Shown here: positions 15,497 to 22,928 of the stretch, piece after piece | Layout of the letters: every line of letters begins with the position of its first letter | Numbering within the stretch: the stretch's first letter is position 1 | IMG/VR virus record: IMGVR_UViG_3300020123_000163 | Location: 1-34,452 of that record | Strand: one strand, 5' to 3' | Source: a virus | Length of the DNA stretch: 34,452 nucleotides | Program-made: the position numbers and the translations under genes | Notes under the pieces: model-generated | Seen by the model: only the letters and a program-made list of their open reading frames with translations | Databases searched by the model: none | Told to the model about the DNA's origin: nothing

Positions 15497-15584
15497 GTCA
15501 GTAAGCTTGTGGGCCTGACCTAAACTCGCCCTTTCAAGTCCGAGTGAGACCGCATAGGCGGTCTTTCCCTCAGCGGTGAGGGAA
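15497..15584 (+). ncRNA. Four-hairpin structured leader of the capsid gene
   Basis: Four stem-loops in close succession: GTCAG/CTGAC (15497-15519, 13-base loop), ACTCG/CGAGT (15524-15545, 12-base loop), AGACCGC/GCGGTCT (15547-15564, ATAG loop) and TTCCCTC/GAGGGAA (15565-15584, AGCGGT loop). The last two are perfect 7-bp stems abutting with no gap. About 100 further bases precede the capsid start. It could be a translation or stability element, a processing site or a small RNA. I match it to no known RNA family. Confidence 0.55.
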
Positions 15585-15687
15585 TGGAAGAGATTCTCGG
15601 CTTCTACAAAACACCCAACAGACGAATCACGATCCGCGTGTGCGTTGTTGTGTATTCGCCTAAAACAAACATTAGATAAACTAATTT

Positions 15688-17307
15688 ATGGCAGGCGACA
15701 TTATAAGTTGTGACAAATTTCCGCAATACCTCGTAGACCAGCAGCCGTATTTCGACGAAATGATCCTTGAGGACATTCGGCCAACTGACGGATGGCTCGG
15801 TAATATTTCACTCGGCCAAATGCCCACAGGGACTCCCACCGAAGTCACGCAAGACCGATTCAAGCACGTTTATCCTAACACCACCAAGACCTGGGTGAAG
15901 ACGCAGGCCGGTTCGTGTCTGGGAACACCGTGCGACAAGAAAGAATATTGCATCGGCTGGGGTGCGGAACGAATCCATTACTTTGCCGAGGAACAAAGCT
16001 GGCAGACACCGCTGTTGTGCTACGACCAGGACATGCACATCACGCACGCGGAGGAACACTTGGCGTACATCATCAGTGATTTGCTTCGGCCCGCCACGAA
16101 CGAGATTTCCAGCACGTTCTTGCGGAAACGGGCGTTGTTCTGGTCGAAGAAGAAATGGCAGGCCAACAAGACCCAAGACGATTTCACCTTTGAATGGACC
16201 CTGGGCGCTACCGCAGGCGACGAAGAAGTGTATTTCGATTGCTCATGCGATCCGGCCAAGGTGTTCCTGCTCACCCCGCAAATGCTTCAGCGACGGTTCG
16301 CGCCCTTGATGCGGCTGGGTTACGCGGGCAAGAATCCGTTCAAAGATACCGTGGCTTACATTGAGTTGGTCACGGACATGGACACCCTCTGGAACCTCGA
16401 CCATTTGGGCGGTCAGGTCGGCGTGGGCGGCGTGCCATCAGTCAGTGGAAACTGGCGCTTTGAACAGTGGGACGCGGCCAACAGCTATTGGCGGTACGGC
16501 TTCAACGGGCGCATTGGCAATTACCTGGCGCGCGCCGATGAGAGCGGGTTGCGCTTCAACTACGTCGGAAAAACCGGCGCGGCAGTGCAGAACGCCAACA
16601 ACGTGTTCCGCTATCAGGTGGTGTTGCCTTATGTCAACAAGACCACTTCGGGCGCGGGCGGGGCAGCGGGTCTGGGGTCCGACGAGAATGAGGACTTCGA
16701 GAAAGCACACTTCACCATCAGCTACATCTGCCACAAGAAAGGGATGCAGCTATTGACCATGAACGCCACGCCGATCAGTTCCGAGATGCCGTTTTCGGCG
16801 CGGGATTTTGGCGGCAAATGGCAGTTCGTGATGGACAACCTTGGGACGGACGTGAACGGGTGCGTCATCGAAAACAAGCGGCGGAACAAAGGGCAATTCA
16901 TCGCTGACTTCAAGTATTACATCAGACCCCTGCACACCGAGTTCATGGAAGCGATTTTCCACAAGCGCGAACCGATTTGCGTGGCGGAAATTGATACCTG
17001 CTCGTCTGACCCTGGATACCCTACGCAAAACTACAATTCCTGCAATGACGCCTGCCCGGTCAGCGGCACGCTCACCTTCACCCCGGTCAAACGGGAACTG
17101 ACGGGAACATACGAGATCGCTGCCGATACGATTCTGTGCGACGGCTCGCCTGTCGGACACGATGCGATCACCGGGAGCACATCACTGGCGGCTTTAGTCG
17201 CGCAACTGAACGCCAAGGTTCCTTCGATGGGAACTTGGGCCGTCAGTGCGAGCAACATTACCCTGGTCGGTAGTTGCGGCGTGGCCGTGGTGCCATTTGA
17301 AGCGTAA
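15688..17307 (+). CDS. Major capsid protein
   Basis: A 539-residue protein inferred to be the major head subunit. It follows the scaffold gene, has its own promoter and structured leader, and contains domain-like blocks such as LRPATNEISSTFLRKRALF (133-151) and TPISSEMPFSARDFGGKWQFVMDN (361-384) that read as phage capsid/virion folds. Residues ~455-539 form an extra C-terminal beta-rich domain (GTLTFTPVKREL onward). The protein has 15 cysteines, clustered at 77-88, 185-187 and 431-456, which is high for a capsid protein and suggests disulfides or metal sites. The start ATG has an A/T-rich ATTTATG context and no Shine-Dalgarno sequence. Confidence 0.75.
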   Translation: MAGDIISCDKFPQYLVDQQPYFDEMILEDIRPTDGWLGNISLGQMPTGTPTEVTQDRFKHVYPNTTKTWVKTQAGSCLGTPCDKKEYCIGWGAERIHYFAEEQSWQTPLLCYDQDMHITHAEEHLAYIISDLLRPATNEISSTFLRKRALFWSKKKWQANKTQDDFTFEWTLGATAGDEEVYFDCSCDPAKVFLLTPQMLQRRFAPLMRLGYAGKNPFKDTVAYIELVTDMDTLWNLDHLGGQVGVGGVPSVSGNWRFEQWDAANSYWRYGFNGRIGNYLARADESGLRFNYVGKTGAAVQNANNVFRYQVVLPYVNKTTSGAGGAAGLGSDENEDFEKAHFTISYICHKKGMQLLTMNATPISSEMPFSARDFGGKWQFVMDNLGTDVNGCVIENKRRNKGQFIADFKYYIRPLHTEFMEAIFHKREPICVAEIDTCSSDPGYPTQNYNSCNDACPVSGTLTFTPVKRELTGTYEIAADTILCDGSPVGHDAITGSTSLAALVAQLNAKVPSMGTWAVSASNITLVGSCGVAVVPFEA

Positions 17308-17389
17308 TCCGTTGGGCAATTGGGGGCGCAGTGAATGCACCTGCGCTCCCTTCAACCATGAAACTGCCCTTTAGCTGGGCAACTGATCT

Positions 17390-17674
17390 ATGGACGAAGA
17401 CTATTTTTCTGACCAACCCGACGGTGCTGGCGACCAGCCGATGGAGAAGGACCACAAGGAAGAAGGGGAACAAACCGCGTTGTTACCGAAATCAATTCTC
17501 ATGGGCAAAGACTTCAAGGTAAATGATGAAATTGTGCTCAAGATTGACGCAATTCGGGAAGACGAGATCGAGGTCTCTTACGCCAGTGAACCAGAAAAGA
17601 AATCGGAGAAGATGCCGGATAAGGCAGAGGCACCGATGAAAAATGACAACGAAATGTCATCACTCTACAGCTAA
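17390..17674 (+). CDS. Small acidic phage protein
   Basis: A 94-residue protein with an acidic N-terminus (MDEDYFSDQPDG) and a core ALLPKSILMGKDFKVNDEIVLKIDAI...DEIEVSYA at about 30-66. The LPKS...GK..K..DE...K....D..EV.Y pattern is shared by small proteins that follow capsid genes in other phages. The tail is Lys/Glu-rich and disordered. It overlaps the next start by one base (TAATG). Confidence 0.65.
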   Translation: MDEDYFSDQPDGAGDQPMEKDHKEEGEQTALLPKSILMGKDFKVNDEIVLKIDAIREDEIEVSYASEPEKKSEKMPDKAEAPMKNDNEMSSLYS

Positions 17675-17814
17675 TGCCAGCTGTCTCAAAGAAACAGCAA
17701 CGCTGGGCACAAGGTTGCCTGCATAATCCAGGCAAGATGAAAGGCAAATGCCCATCCAAACGGGTAGCTGAAGAATTCTCTCACCTAAAGAAGCGCAAAG
17801 TAAAATACCATTGA
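17674..17814 (+). CDS. DUF3008-like small protein
   Basis: A 46-residue protein starting MPAVSKKQQRWAQGC, then HNPGKMKGKCPSKRVAEEFSH. This is a close fit to the small phage/bacterial family with 'PAVSKKQ+...A.+.PGK..GKCPSK.VAKEF' (DUF3008). The function is unknown and the protein is strongly basic. It is joined to the preceding gene by a TAATG overlap and followed by an AAAGGA sequence before the next start. Confidence 0.8.
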   Translation: MPAVSKKQQRWAQGCLHNPGKMKGKCPSKRVAEEFSHLKKRKVKYH

Positions 17815-17824
17815 AAGGAAAAAT

Positions 17825-18226
17825 GTGGCTGCACCTGAAACACTTCGCAACGATGCCCGATGTTACGACTGCAACATCCCATCAGGAATGCTGCTGGCCG
17901 TCATGGTCTACATCCTGCAACAAACCTTGGATGGAGTTGCTGTGAGTGCCGACCCTTCAACTCTGGCTAATGGCGCGCGCTGCTACGATTGCATTGGAAC
18001 AACTCCCGGCATGGTGATCAAAGAACTGGTGGATCTGAATGCCGCAATCATTTCGGGTGGTGGAGGTCCAGGTGGTGGTGGGGCCATCTCCAGCGGCGTT
18101 GTTGATCCAGTGGCAGCACCGACCAATCCAGCGGTGGACAACGTATATTTCAACGTCGTGAATCTGGCGGCGATCACTATGTGGTTATGGCCAGCCGGCG
18201 CAGCCGCTTGGAGTCAGGTCGTTTAA
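17825..18226 (+). CDS. Hypothetical protein with duplicated RCYDC motif
   Basis: A 133-residue protein starting at GTG 17825 with AAAGGAA upstream. Two similar segments follow each other: LRNDARCYDCNIPSGMLLAVM (about 6-26) and LANGARCYDCIGTTPGMVIKE (about 46-66), an internal duplication. After a glycine-rich linker (GGGGPGGGG) comes NPAVDNVYFNVVN..AITMWLWPAGAAAW, which looks like a virion fibre/decoration module. It probably belongs to the virion; paired Cys may bind metal. Confidence 0.6.
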   Translation: MAAPETLRNDARCYDCNIPSGMLLAVMVYILQQTLDGVAVSADPSTLANGARCYDCIGTTPGMVIKELVDLNAAIISGGGGPGGGGAISSGVVDPVAAPTNPAVDNVYFNVVNLAAITMWLWPAGAAAWSQVV

Positions 18227-18233
18227 GCAATTT

Positions 18234-19115
18234 ATGAGCAATCGAATCATTAAATGGATGGGGTCTAGTTTCGTGCTGGCGCTGGCGGCTTTGTGGCTGT
18301 TGGCCGCGGCAGCACCCCCTAAGTACACCACCTTCGCGGATTTGGTGTGGACGAATAGTGGCACAGCCTTCACCACGACAGCGGGTAAAACCAACAACTT
18401 CCTTAGCTACTCGTCTACGGCCCTTACTTATCTTTTCTCCAGTAATCACACGATCCAAATCAATAGTTCGGCTACTCCCTCTGGGTCTATTCCCCTTGGA
18501 GACGGAACCACTGCTATCGGTTACTCGGCTTCGTCTGGTTCAGTCGGAGATTATAATACTACCGTAGGCTATGGGGCGATGTTTGCTGTGAATGGGACAG
18601 AAAACACTGCCGCAGGGTTTGAAGCCTTGGATTCTTCGGGGCCAAACAATTATTGCGTGATGGTCGGAGCACGCTCTGGAGTTTCTTTAAATGCCGTAGA
18701 CGGCGTTACCGGCGTAGGATGGTCCGTATTTGGTAATCTCACTGATGGAGTCGAAAACACTGCCATCGGGTACAAAGCAGGATTCACGGTTGATGTCGGC
18801 AGCAGTAACACGTTCGTCGGCTATTTTGCTGATGCAGCGGCGGCGAACCTAACCAACGTGACAGCTATTGGGGCGAGAGTGGTCGCGCAAAACAACAATG
18901 ACTTTGTGCTGGGTAATTCCCTGAACAGGGTACGGGTTCCAGGCACTTCAACCAACGCTGTCCTCGACGTAGCGGGCCAACTGGGGCTATTTAAGGGGAC
19001 CAATTACATCAATTTTCCGGTCACGAACACGCCTCCCGCGAGCGCCGTAGCACCTGTTCGATGGGTAACGGTGACTGCCGATGGCACCATTTACCGAATG
19101 CCGCTCTATCAATAG
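18234..19115 (+). CDS. Beta-roll fibre-like protein with signal-type N-terminus
   Basis: A 293-residue protein. Residues 10-30 are a hydrophobic helix ending in AAAAPP, like a Sec signal or membrane anchor. Residues ~85-220 carry repeats of the type NT..GY.A (TAIGYSA, TTVGYGA, NTAAGFEA, GVGWSVFG, NTAIGYKAG, NTFVGYFA, TAIGARV) with the spacing of trimeric left-handed beta-roll heads (YadA/Hep_Hag type), used for surface binding. The end, PVRWVTVTADGTIYRMPLYQ, is a short conserved-looking tail. A phage fibre with an export signal is odd; it may be a minor adhesin or host-derived. Confidence 0.6.
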   Translation: MSNRIIKWMGSSFVLALAALWLLAAAAPPKYTTFADLVWTNSGTAFTTTAGKTNNFLSYSSTALTYLFSSNHTIQINSSATPSGSIPLGDGTTAIGYSASSGSVGDYNTTVGYGAMFAVNGTENTAAGFEALDSSGPNNYCVMVGARSGVSLNAVDGVTGVGWSVFGNLTDGVENTAIGYKAGFTVDVGSSNTFVGYFADAAAANLTNVTAIGARVVAQNNNDFVLGNSLNRVRVPGTSTNAVLDVAGQLGLFKGTNYINFPVTNTPPASAVAPVRWVTVTADGTIYRMPLYQ

Positions 19116-19200
19116 CCATGAATGAAGCTCTGCGCCTTTCAGGGATAATTTTCAGAAGGTTAAACTATTAAAAATTCGGTGGGTCTGATGAAATCACGAA

Positions 19201-19464
19201 ATGGATACACTAATCAAAATGCTGGAAAAGACGCCAGAGATGGCGGCTTTGATCATCCTTGTCTATCTGTTTCTGAAAGCACAGAGCGAATCACGGGCAG
19301 AATTTCTTACCACCATCAAAGGTATCCAACAGGAAAACAGTGAAGCACGCAGACAGAGCCGAGAAGTGATTAAAGAAAATACCACCGTCAGCATGGAAAC
19401 CAACAAGCTGCTGGGGGAACTTTTGGGAGAAGTCAAAGAGTTAGATCGTAAGGGAAAAATATGA
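19201..19464 (+). CDS. Holin-like membrane protein (BhlA/UviB-like layout)
   Basis: An 87-residue protein with one transmembrane helix near the N-terminus (MAALIILVYLFLKAQ), followed by a charged coiled-coil region (RAEFLTTIKGIQQENSEARRQSREVIKE). One N-terminal helix plus a long cytoplasmic coiled coil is the layout of BhlA/UviB-type holin-related proteins. It overlaps the next membrane gene by 4 bases. No endolysin was seen nearby. Confidence 0.55.
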   Translation: MDTLIKMLEKTPEMAALIILVYLFLKAQSESRAEFLTTIKGIQQENSEARRQSREVIKENTTVSMETNKLLGELLGEVKELDRKGKI

Positions 19465-19757
19465 TCCGTGGCGTAGCAACATACTTAGGAAGCATCCCCC
19501 CGGTTTTTATTGATGGTTTACTCACCGTGTTAGTGCTTTGGTTCCTGTTCAATCAGAGCTACTTTGGTGGAGATGAAGCGGCGAAGTATCTTTCGCCAGT
19601 GACAAAATTCTGGCTCAATTGGGCGGTAGGGAGTGGTGCGGTGATGACGGGTGGACTAAAAAGTTTCAGGTCCACCCAATACGCCGACCACCAAAAGGAG
19701 AAGAAGGAAGCCAGTGGTCACACAGAATTCGTCACCAAAACCGAGACCAAACCATAA
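19461..19757 (+). CDS. Two-helix membrane protein, holin candidate
   Basis: A 98-residue protein with hydrophobic stretches at about 12-32 (PPVFIDGLLTVLVLWFLFNQ) and 48-65 (KFWLNWAVGSGAVMTGGL), then a charged C-terminal tail with KEKKEASGH. The shape and the neighbouring membrane gene suggest a holin or holin partner. Its 3' end overlaps the next gene by 44 bases. Confidence 0.5.
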   Translation: MIRGVATYLGSIPPVFIDGLLTVLVLWFLFNQSYFGGDEAAKYLSPVTKFWLNWAVGSGAVMTGGLKSFRSTQYADHQKEKKEASGHTEFVTKTETKP

Positions 19758-19902
19758 AGGGGTTTATCGGGTGTGCAAGCGATTCTTGTCAGGCAAAAGA
19801 ATCGTCGAAGTCGGTGAGGAAATTAGCTGCTTCAACACAGAAGACTTGCGCGACTTGGTTTCCAAGGGCATTCTCCGACCGAAAGAACATGATCACGATT
19901 GA
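19714..19902 (+). CDS. Small hypothetical protein
   Basis: A 62-residue protein beginning at a GTG inside the preceding gene. The core VYRVCKRFLSGKRIVEVGEEISC..TEDLRDLVSKGILRP resembles small phage proteins of the type 'Y.V.+.F..G.+.V..GE.+......L..+G.L+P', with no known role. Overlaps on both sides support a real, compact gene. Confidence 0.55.
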   Translation: MVTQNSSPKPRPNHKGVYRVCKRFLSGKRIVEVGEEISCFNTEDLRDLVSKGILRPKEHDHD

Positions 19903-20119
19903 TCTGGAGAAGATGAAAGCAGCCGGGGTGCGGATATTCTCTGTGTTTTGCGATGGCGGGATCATGGTGGAGGCGGACGATTTTTACCCATTCAACGATG
20001 CTCAAGCTTACGAACGATGGATCGATCAAAGGCTTTCGCGTCAGGCCCATGCCAACCTGAATCCGTCCTGTTTGGCGGAATCAGACCACGACCGGCAAAG
20101 GTCTGACGCGCTTCGATAA
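19889..20119 (+). CDS. Small hypothetical protein
   Basis: A 76-residue protein starting MITIDLEKMKAAGVRIFSVF, a beta-strand/helix mix, with DDFYPFNDAQAYERWIDQRL in the second half. It overlaps the previous gene by 14 bases and ends just before the next ATG. No family is recognised. Confidence 0.55.
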   Translation: MITIDLEKMKAAGVRIFSVFCDGGIMVEADDFYPFNDAQAYERWIDQRLSRQAHANLNPSCLAESDHDRQRSDALR

Positions 20120-20120
20120 C

Positions 20121-21020
20121 ATGAAAACCACTCTGCTGTTTGTGATGATTTCCTTGCGGTTGTGGGGTCAGCCGTTGGTGCCACCGCCATTCCCTGGACC
20201 GCCCCCGGAAGGCCATCGCTGGATTATGAAGATGGTGCCGGCGCAAACCATGAGCACGAACAAAGACGGCACAGTGGTTGTCACGACGATGACAGTGGTG
20301 CAAAGCGAGCCGATACCAGTCGAGAAGCCAAGGTGGTTTACCTGCATCCTAACAGACGGCACCTGTGAAGCTCATTTCGGGACATTTGCTGAAGTGATGA
20401 CCAAGTGCGGCAGCGGAACACAACAATTTGTGAACACGCATTTAGCCGTGGTTGCAATGTCAGCCACGCAAAATGTCGTTGATGTGGTTTGGCAATTTAA
20501 GGATGGGTTCCACACACGGATGCCTCTGGAAAAGTGGACGAATTTGGTTCATCAGATTCAGCCTACAAATAACACATCGAAAAGCGTCGATGGCGGTGTC
20601 GGTCGCGTCGCCCCAAAATCCCCCATCGTACTGCCCCCAATCCCGACACCGTTACCGGCCAAAAAGAAGTCACTTAGTGCGCCATCGAAAACACTTCTGA
20701 CCACTCAGATCAACCCACCATCCTACCCTCCGATCACAAACTACACCGATATTCCTTCCACTTGGCGGTGCGTGAATAACATGGGGGAGTTTCCCGATCC
20801 GCTTGGTGAAGGTATGACCAGCTTTCGCATTGAACTGATCTGGGTCTCTTTGCCGGGGCATTATTACGCGGTGTGGTACACCACCAACGCGATCACGGAC
20901 ATCAATTCATGGGCCAAATTCCCAAGCACGGCAAGCTGTCCGACGACGACTGAAACCAACGTGGTCTACCTGCCGGTAATGCCGTCAGGCAGACGCATTT
21001 ACTGTCTGCGCGGAACTTAA
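20121..21020 (+). CDS. Exported hypothetical protein
   Basis: A 299-residue protein with a short N-terminal hydrophobic segment (TLLFVMISLRLWGQ) that looks like a signal peptide, then a Pro-rich stretch. Residues ~35-160 are a beta-rich domain that looks Cys-containing (FTCILTDGTCEAHFG, MTKCGSG). A Pro/Lys-rich linker follows around 160-205, and the C-terminal domain contains YAVWYTTNAITDINSW. The role is unknown; the position in the fibre/lysis block suggests a surface-exposed or envelope-related function. Confidence 0.6.
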   Translation: MKTTLLFVMISLRLWGQPLVPPPFPGPPPEGHRWIMKMVPAQTMSTNKDGTVVVTTMTVVQSEPIPVEKPRWFTCILTDGTCEAHFGTFAEVMTKCGSGTQQFVNTHLAVVAMSATQNVVDVVWQFKDGFHTRMPLEKWTNLVHQIQPTNNTSKSVDGGVGRVAPKSPIVLPPIPTPLPAKKKSLSAPSKTLLTTQINPPSYPPITNYTDIPSTWRCVNNMGEFPDPLGEGMTSFRIELIWVSLPGHYYAVWYTTNAITDINSWAKFPSTASCPTTTETNVVYLPVMPSGRRIYCLRGT

Positions 21021-21022
21021 TT

Positions 21023-21406
21023 ATGAAAAACATCATCATGGTCACGCTGTTTGCATTACTGCTTTGGCAGGGATGCCAAACGGCGGAAAACACCACCTAC
21101 AAAACCATCGGCACACAAATCCTGGCCGTAGAAGCTTTCAAGAAGGCGGTCGCTGAAGCTTACGTGAACGGCCATGTGAGTGATAAGGATTTCCAGAACG
21201 TGCGGGCGCTGGCTGATAAGTATGATGCCTCGGTGCGAGTGGAGCAGAGCGCCATTCTTGCGTGGAAATCCAACCTGTCCACGACGAACTCTGTCTATGA
21301 TGCGGCAAAGATTGTGGCGGCAACGGGCAACGATCTGCTGACCTTTATTTACAAACTTCTACCGCCAACCAAAGTGGCCGAACTACAGTCCAGCTACCTT
21401 AAGTAG
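21023..21406 (+). CDS. Putative lipoprotein
   Basis: A 127-residue protein with signal peptide MKNIIMVTLFALLLWQGC, where LWQGC acts as a weak lipobox and the Cys at residue 18 would be lipidated. The rest is helical (ILAVEAFKKAVAEAYVNG, ADKYDASVRVEQSAILAWKS). In a lysis-side cluster it could be an outer-membrane spanin-type or host-interaction lipoprotein; no specific family is clear. The start context is AATTATG without a Shine-Dalgarno sequence. Confidence 0.55.
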   Translation: MKNIIMVTLFALLLWQGCQTAENTTYKTIGTQILAVEAFKKAVAEAYVNGHVSDKDFQNVRALADKYDASVRVEQSAILAWKSNLSTTNSVYDAAKIVAATGNDLLTFIYKLLPPTKVAELQSSYLK

Positions 21407-21418
21407 AAAGGTTAATTT

Positions 21419-21613
21419 ATGGAATTAGGAATTCTTATAGCACAACTACTGCTGAAGTTCGGGCCGGATCTCGCGGAAGAAATTGTTATCCTGCTGCACA
21501 AGGCTGACCCAACGCTCCAAGATTGGCAGGCACTCTTTGCCAAGGTCAGGAAGCTGGATGATTACGTGGCTGACGCAAGAGCAGCTACACCAGAGCCACC
21601 AAAGCCCGCCTGA
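21419..21613 (+). CDS. Small hydrophobic helical protein
   Basis: A 64-residue protein (MELGILIAQLLLKFGPDLAEEIVILLHKADPTLQDW...) with an amphipathic N-terminal half and a Pro-rich end (PEPPKP). Its start is preceded by AAAGG. It ends the rightward late gene block. Small phage proteins of this look often sit near lysis genes. Confidence 0.55.
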   Translation: MELGILIAQLLLKFGPDLAEEIVILLHKADPTLQDWQALFAKVRKLDDYVADARAATPEPPKPA

Positions 21614-21854
21614 AAATTGGCCCCCACGGTTAGCGTCAGCACGGCACGGGCCTGAGCCGTTATAACAGACCTAAACGAAAAGTCTCGCTGACTCGGCACT
21701 CGTGGTTTGCCGTTCGCCTGCGAATCGGAACACAGGGAAAGTAAAACGCGGTGTGGGCTGGGTTTGCACCAGCGAGGATGGCTTGTCTATTGGTGCCATC
21801 AACCCAAGGGTTGCGACCCCTACATTGCGTCTTCTATCTTCGCCACGCACACCG
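21614..21854. other. Gene-free region with hairpins between converging operons
   Basis: No credible gene lies between 21613 and the stop of the leftward gene at 21969. Hairpins are visible: ACGGC/GCCGT (21641-21660) and, closely spaced, GGTG/CACC (21750-21770), GATGGC/GCCATC (21777-21800) and CAACCC/GGGTTG (21800-21813). They may terminate the rightward late transcript, though none has a T-tract. The open frames at 21671-22123 (-) and 21702-22592 (+) run through it but show no protein-like features. Confidence 0.4.
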
Positions 21855-21855
21855 T

Positions 21856-21898
21856 TAAAAAGGCGAGCGCACATCATTCGTTTCCACGTGCGCCCGCC
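21856..21898 (-). terminator. Rho-independent terminator, leftward
   Basis: On the minus strand the stem GGCGGGCGCAC / GTGCGCTCGCC (11 bp, one mismatch, 15-base loop) is followed directly by TTTTT. It lies 71-113 bases after the stop of the 21969-22394 gene and should end the leftward operon. Confidence 0.75.
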
Positions 21899-21968
21899 TG
21901 CTCGTATTATGCGAGAGAGGACAAAGAACCCGTCACAAACTTCCAGGCGCGACGGTGGCCTAACAGTC

Positions 21969-22394
21969 TTACGGAGTCGGAGGCGCGGGCGGTTCCTCAG
22001 TCTGGGCATCCAGGGCCGAAACCTTGGTGGCGAGCGCATCGGTTCGGGCCTGAATTCCATCGAGGATAGCTTGATCAGCCGGGGTGATGGTTCCGGGACT
22101 GTTTTGCAGCTTAGCAATTTCATCTTTCAGAAATTGCACGTCAGTTGCGATGCCGTCCACGGAAGTTCCGATGGCGTCGAATTTGGCATTTACCTTGTCA
22201 GCGAAGTCACTAATGGCACTCATAAGTATTATAAACCGTATTCTATTTCTTTGGTCGTTCCGTCGCAAAAGGCGCACAAGCGTCTCCAGCGTTTTTTTGT
22301 CGCTGGCAAAATGTTCATCCAGAGCACTCTGCAAGGCAACAATCAAATCATGGTCGGCCTGTCCACCAGGCGGATTTTTGTCCGGCTTACTCAT
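21969..22394 (-). CDS. Coiled-coil protein, possibly virion-associated
   Basis: A 141-residue leftward gene. The N-terminal half is charged and helical (QSALDEHFASDKKTLETLVRLLRRN). The second half, from MSAISDFADKVNAKFDAIG to LDAQTEE, has the heptad pattern and Gly/Thr/Val content of small phage proteins with a central coiled coil and a Pro-rich tail (EEPPAPPTP). The M at that internal segment (about residue 58) could be a second start. It is the last gene of a leftward set, followed by a terminator. Confidence 0.6.
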   Translation of the reverse strand: MSKPDKNPPGGQADHDLIVALQSALDEHFASDKKTLETLVRLLRRNDQRNRIRFIILMSAISDFADKVNAKFDAIGTSVDGIATDVQFLKDEIAKLQNSPGTITPADQAILDGIQARTDALATKVSALDAQTEEPPAPPTP

Positions 22395-22403
22395 TTTGGA
22401 ATC

Positions 22404-22604
22404 CTAACTCCTGACTGGCTCGGAATCAATCGGGGATTTCCCCATGCGCTTGAGATGGAACTCACAACCATCCGGCCTTCGCACGCAAAAGGCAGTCAGA
22501 ACAGCGAGTTCGGCTTGCTTGCGCGTGCCATTGGTTTTTACCACCAGCAGGAAGCGGTGCTCTTTAGTGCCTTGGAACCGAACGAGTTTTGATTTTGCTT
22601 TCAC
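22404..22604 (-). CDS. Small basic hypothetical protein
   Basis: A 66-residue leftward gene rich in Lys and Arg (MKAKSKLVRFQGTKEHRFLLVVKTNGTRKQAELAV...). It has short beta-type segments and a single Cys. No family recognised. It sits between the membrane-protein gene and the coiled-coil gene. Confidence 0.55.
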   Translation of the reverse strand: MKAKSKLVRFQGTKEHRFLLVVKTNGTRKQAELAVLTAFCVRRPDGCEFHLKRMGKSPIDSEPVRS

Positions 22605-22608
22605 AAAA

Positions 22609-22785
22609 TTATCTGCTCCAGATCACCGCCAAGCGAATGCCAAAGGCGACAATATTCACCACGATCAACAGCGCCGTTACGCACCGCCACTCCACAATTC
22701 TAAGTGGCTTAAAACTCATCTCATAAGTAAACAAAAGTGGCGCAGCGATCATATTCAGGCAGATGAAAAATTGAAGGTGGGTCAT
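22609..22785 (-). CDS. Two-helix membrane protein
   Basis: A 58-residue protein starting MTHLQFFICLNMIAAPLLF, with a second hydrophobic stretch CVTALLIVVNIVAFGIRLAVI. It is joined by an ATGA overlap to the upstream gene. It may be a small holin or envelope protein; nothing more specific can be said. Confidence 0.55.
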   Translation of the reverse strand: MTHLQFFICLNMIAAPLLFTYEMSFKPLRIVEWRCVTALLIVVNIVAFGIRLAVIWSR

Positions 22786-22928
22786 GGCATGTCTTTGATT
22801 TTCCCGCACAGGTTGCAGCGCCAGAACATTCGACGTTGCGGCTTAGTGTTGGCCGACGCTACAAAAATACTTGTCCACTGCCAGTCGTGCCGTCGAAGGA
22901 TCTTACAGAATAACGTCCTTAAAGCCAT
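22782..22928 (-). CDS. Small zinc-ribbon-like protein
   Basis: A 48-residue leftward gene starting MALRTLFCKILRRHDWQW and ending RRMFWRCNLCGKIKDMP. The end CNLCG with the preceding W/RR segment resembles small zinc-binding proteins that occur in phage arrays. It overlaps the nuclease gene by 10 bases. Confidence 0.5.
   Translation of the reverse strand: MALRTLFCKILRRHDWQWTSIFVASANTKPQRRMFWRCNLCGKIKDMP

Noticed and set aside
15497-15584. The hairpin chain as a tRNA-like or T-box element
   Set aside because: There is no acceptor pairing, T-loop, CCA or anticodon loop; consecutive independent hairpins fit better.
21702-22592. 296-residue open frame on the + strand
   Set aside because: It runs opposite to the 21969-22394 and 22404-22604 leftward genes, which have better composition and a terminator after them; the + frame is Arg/Ser-rich and repeats no known domain.
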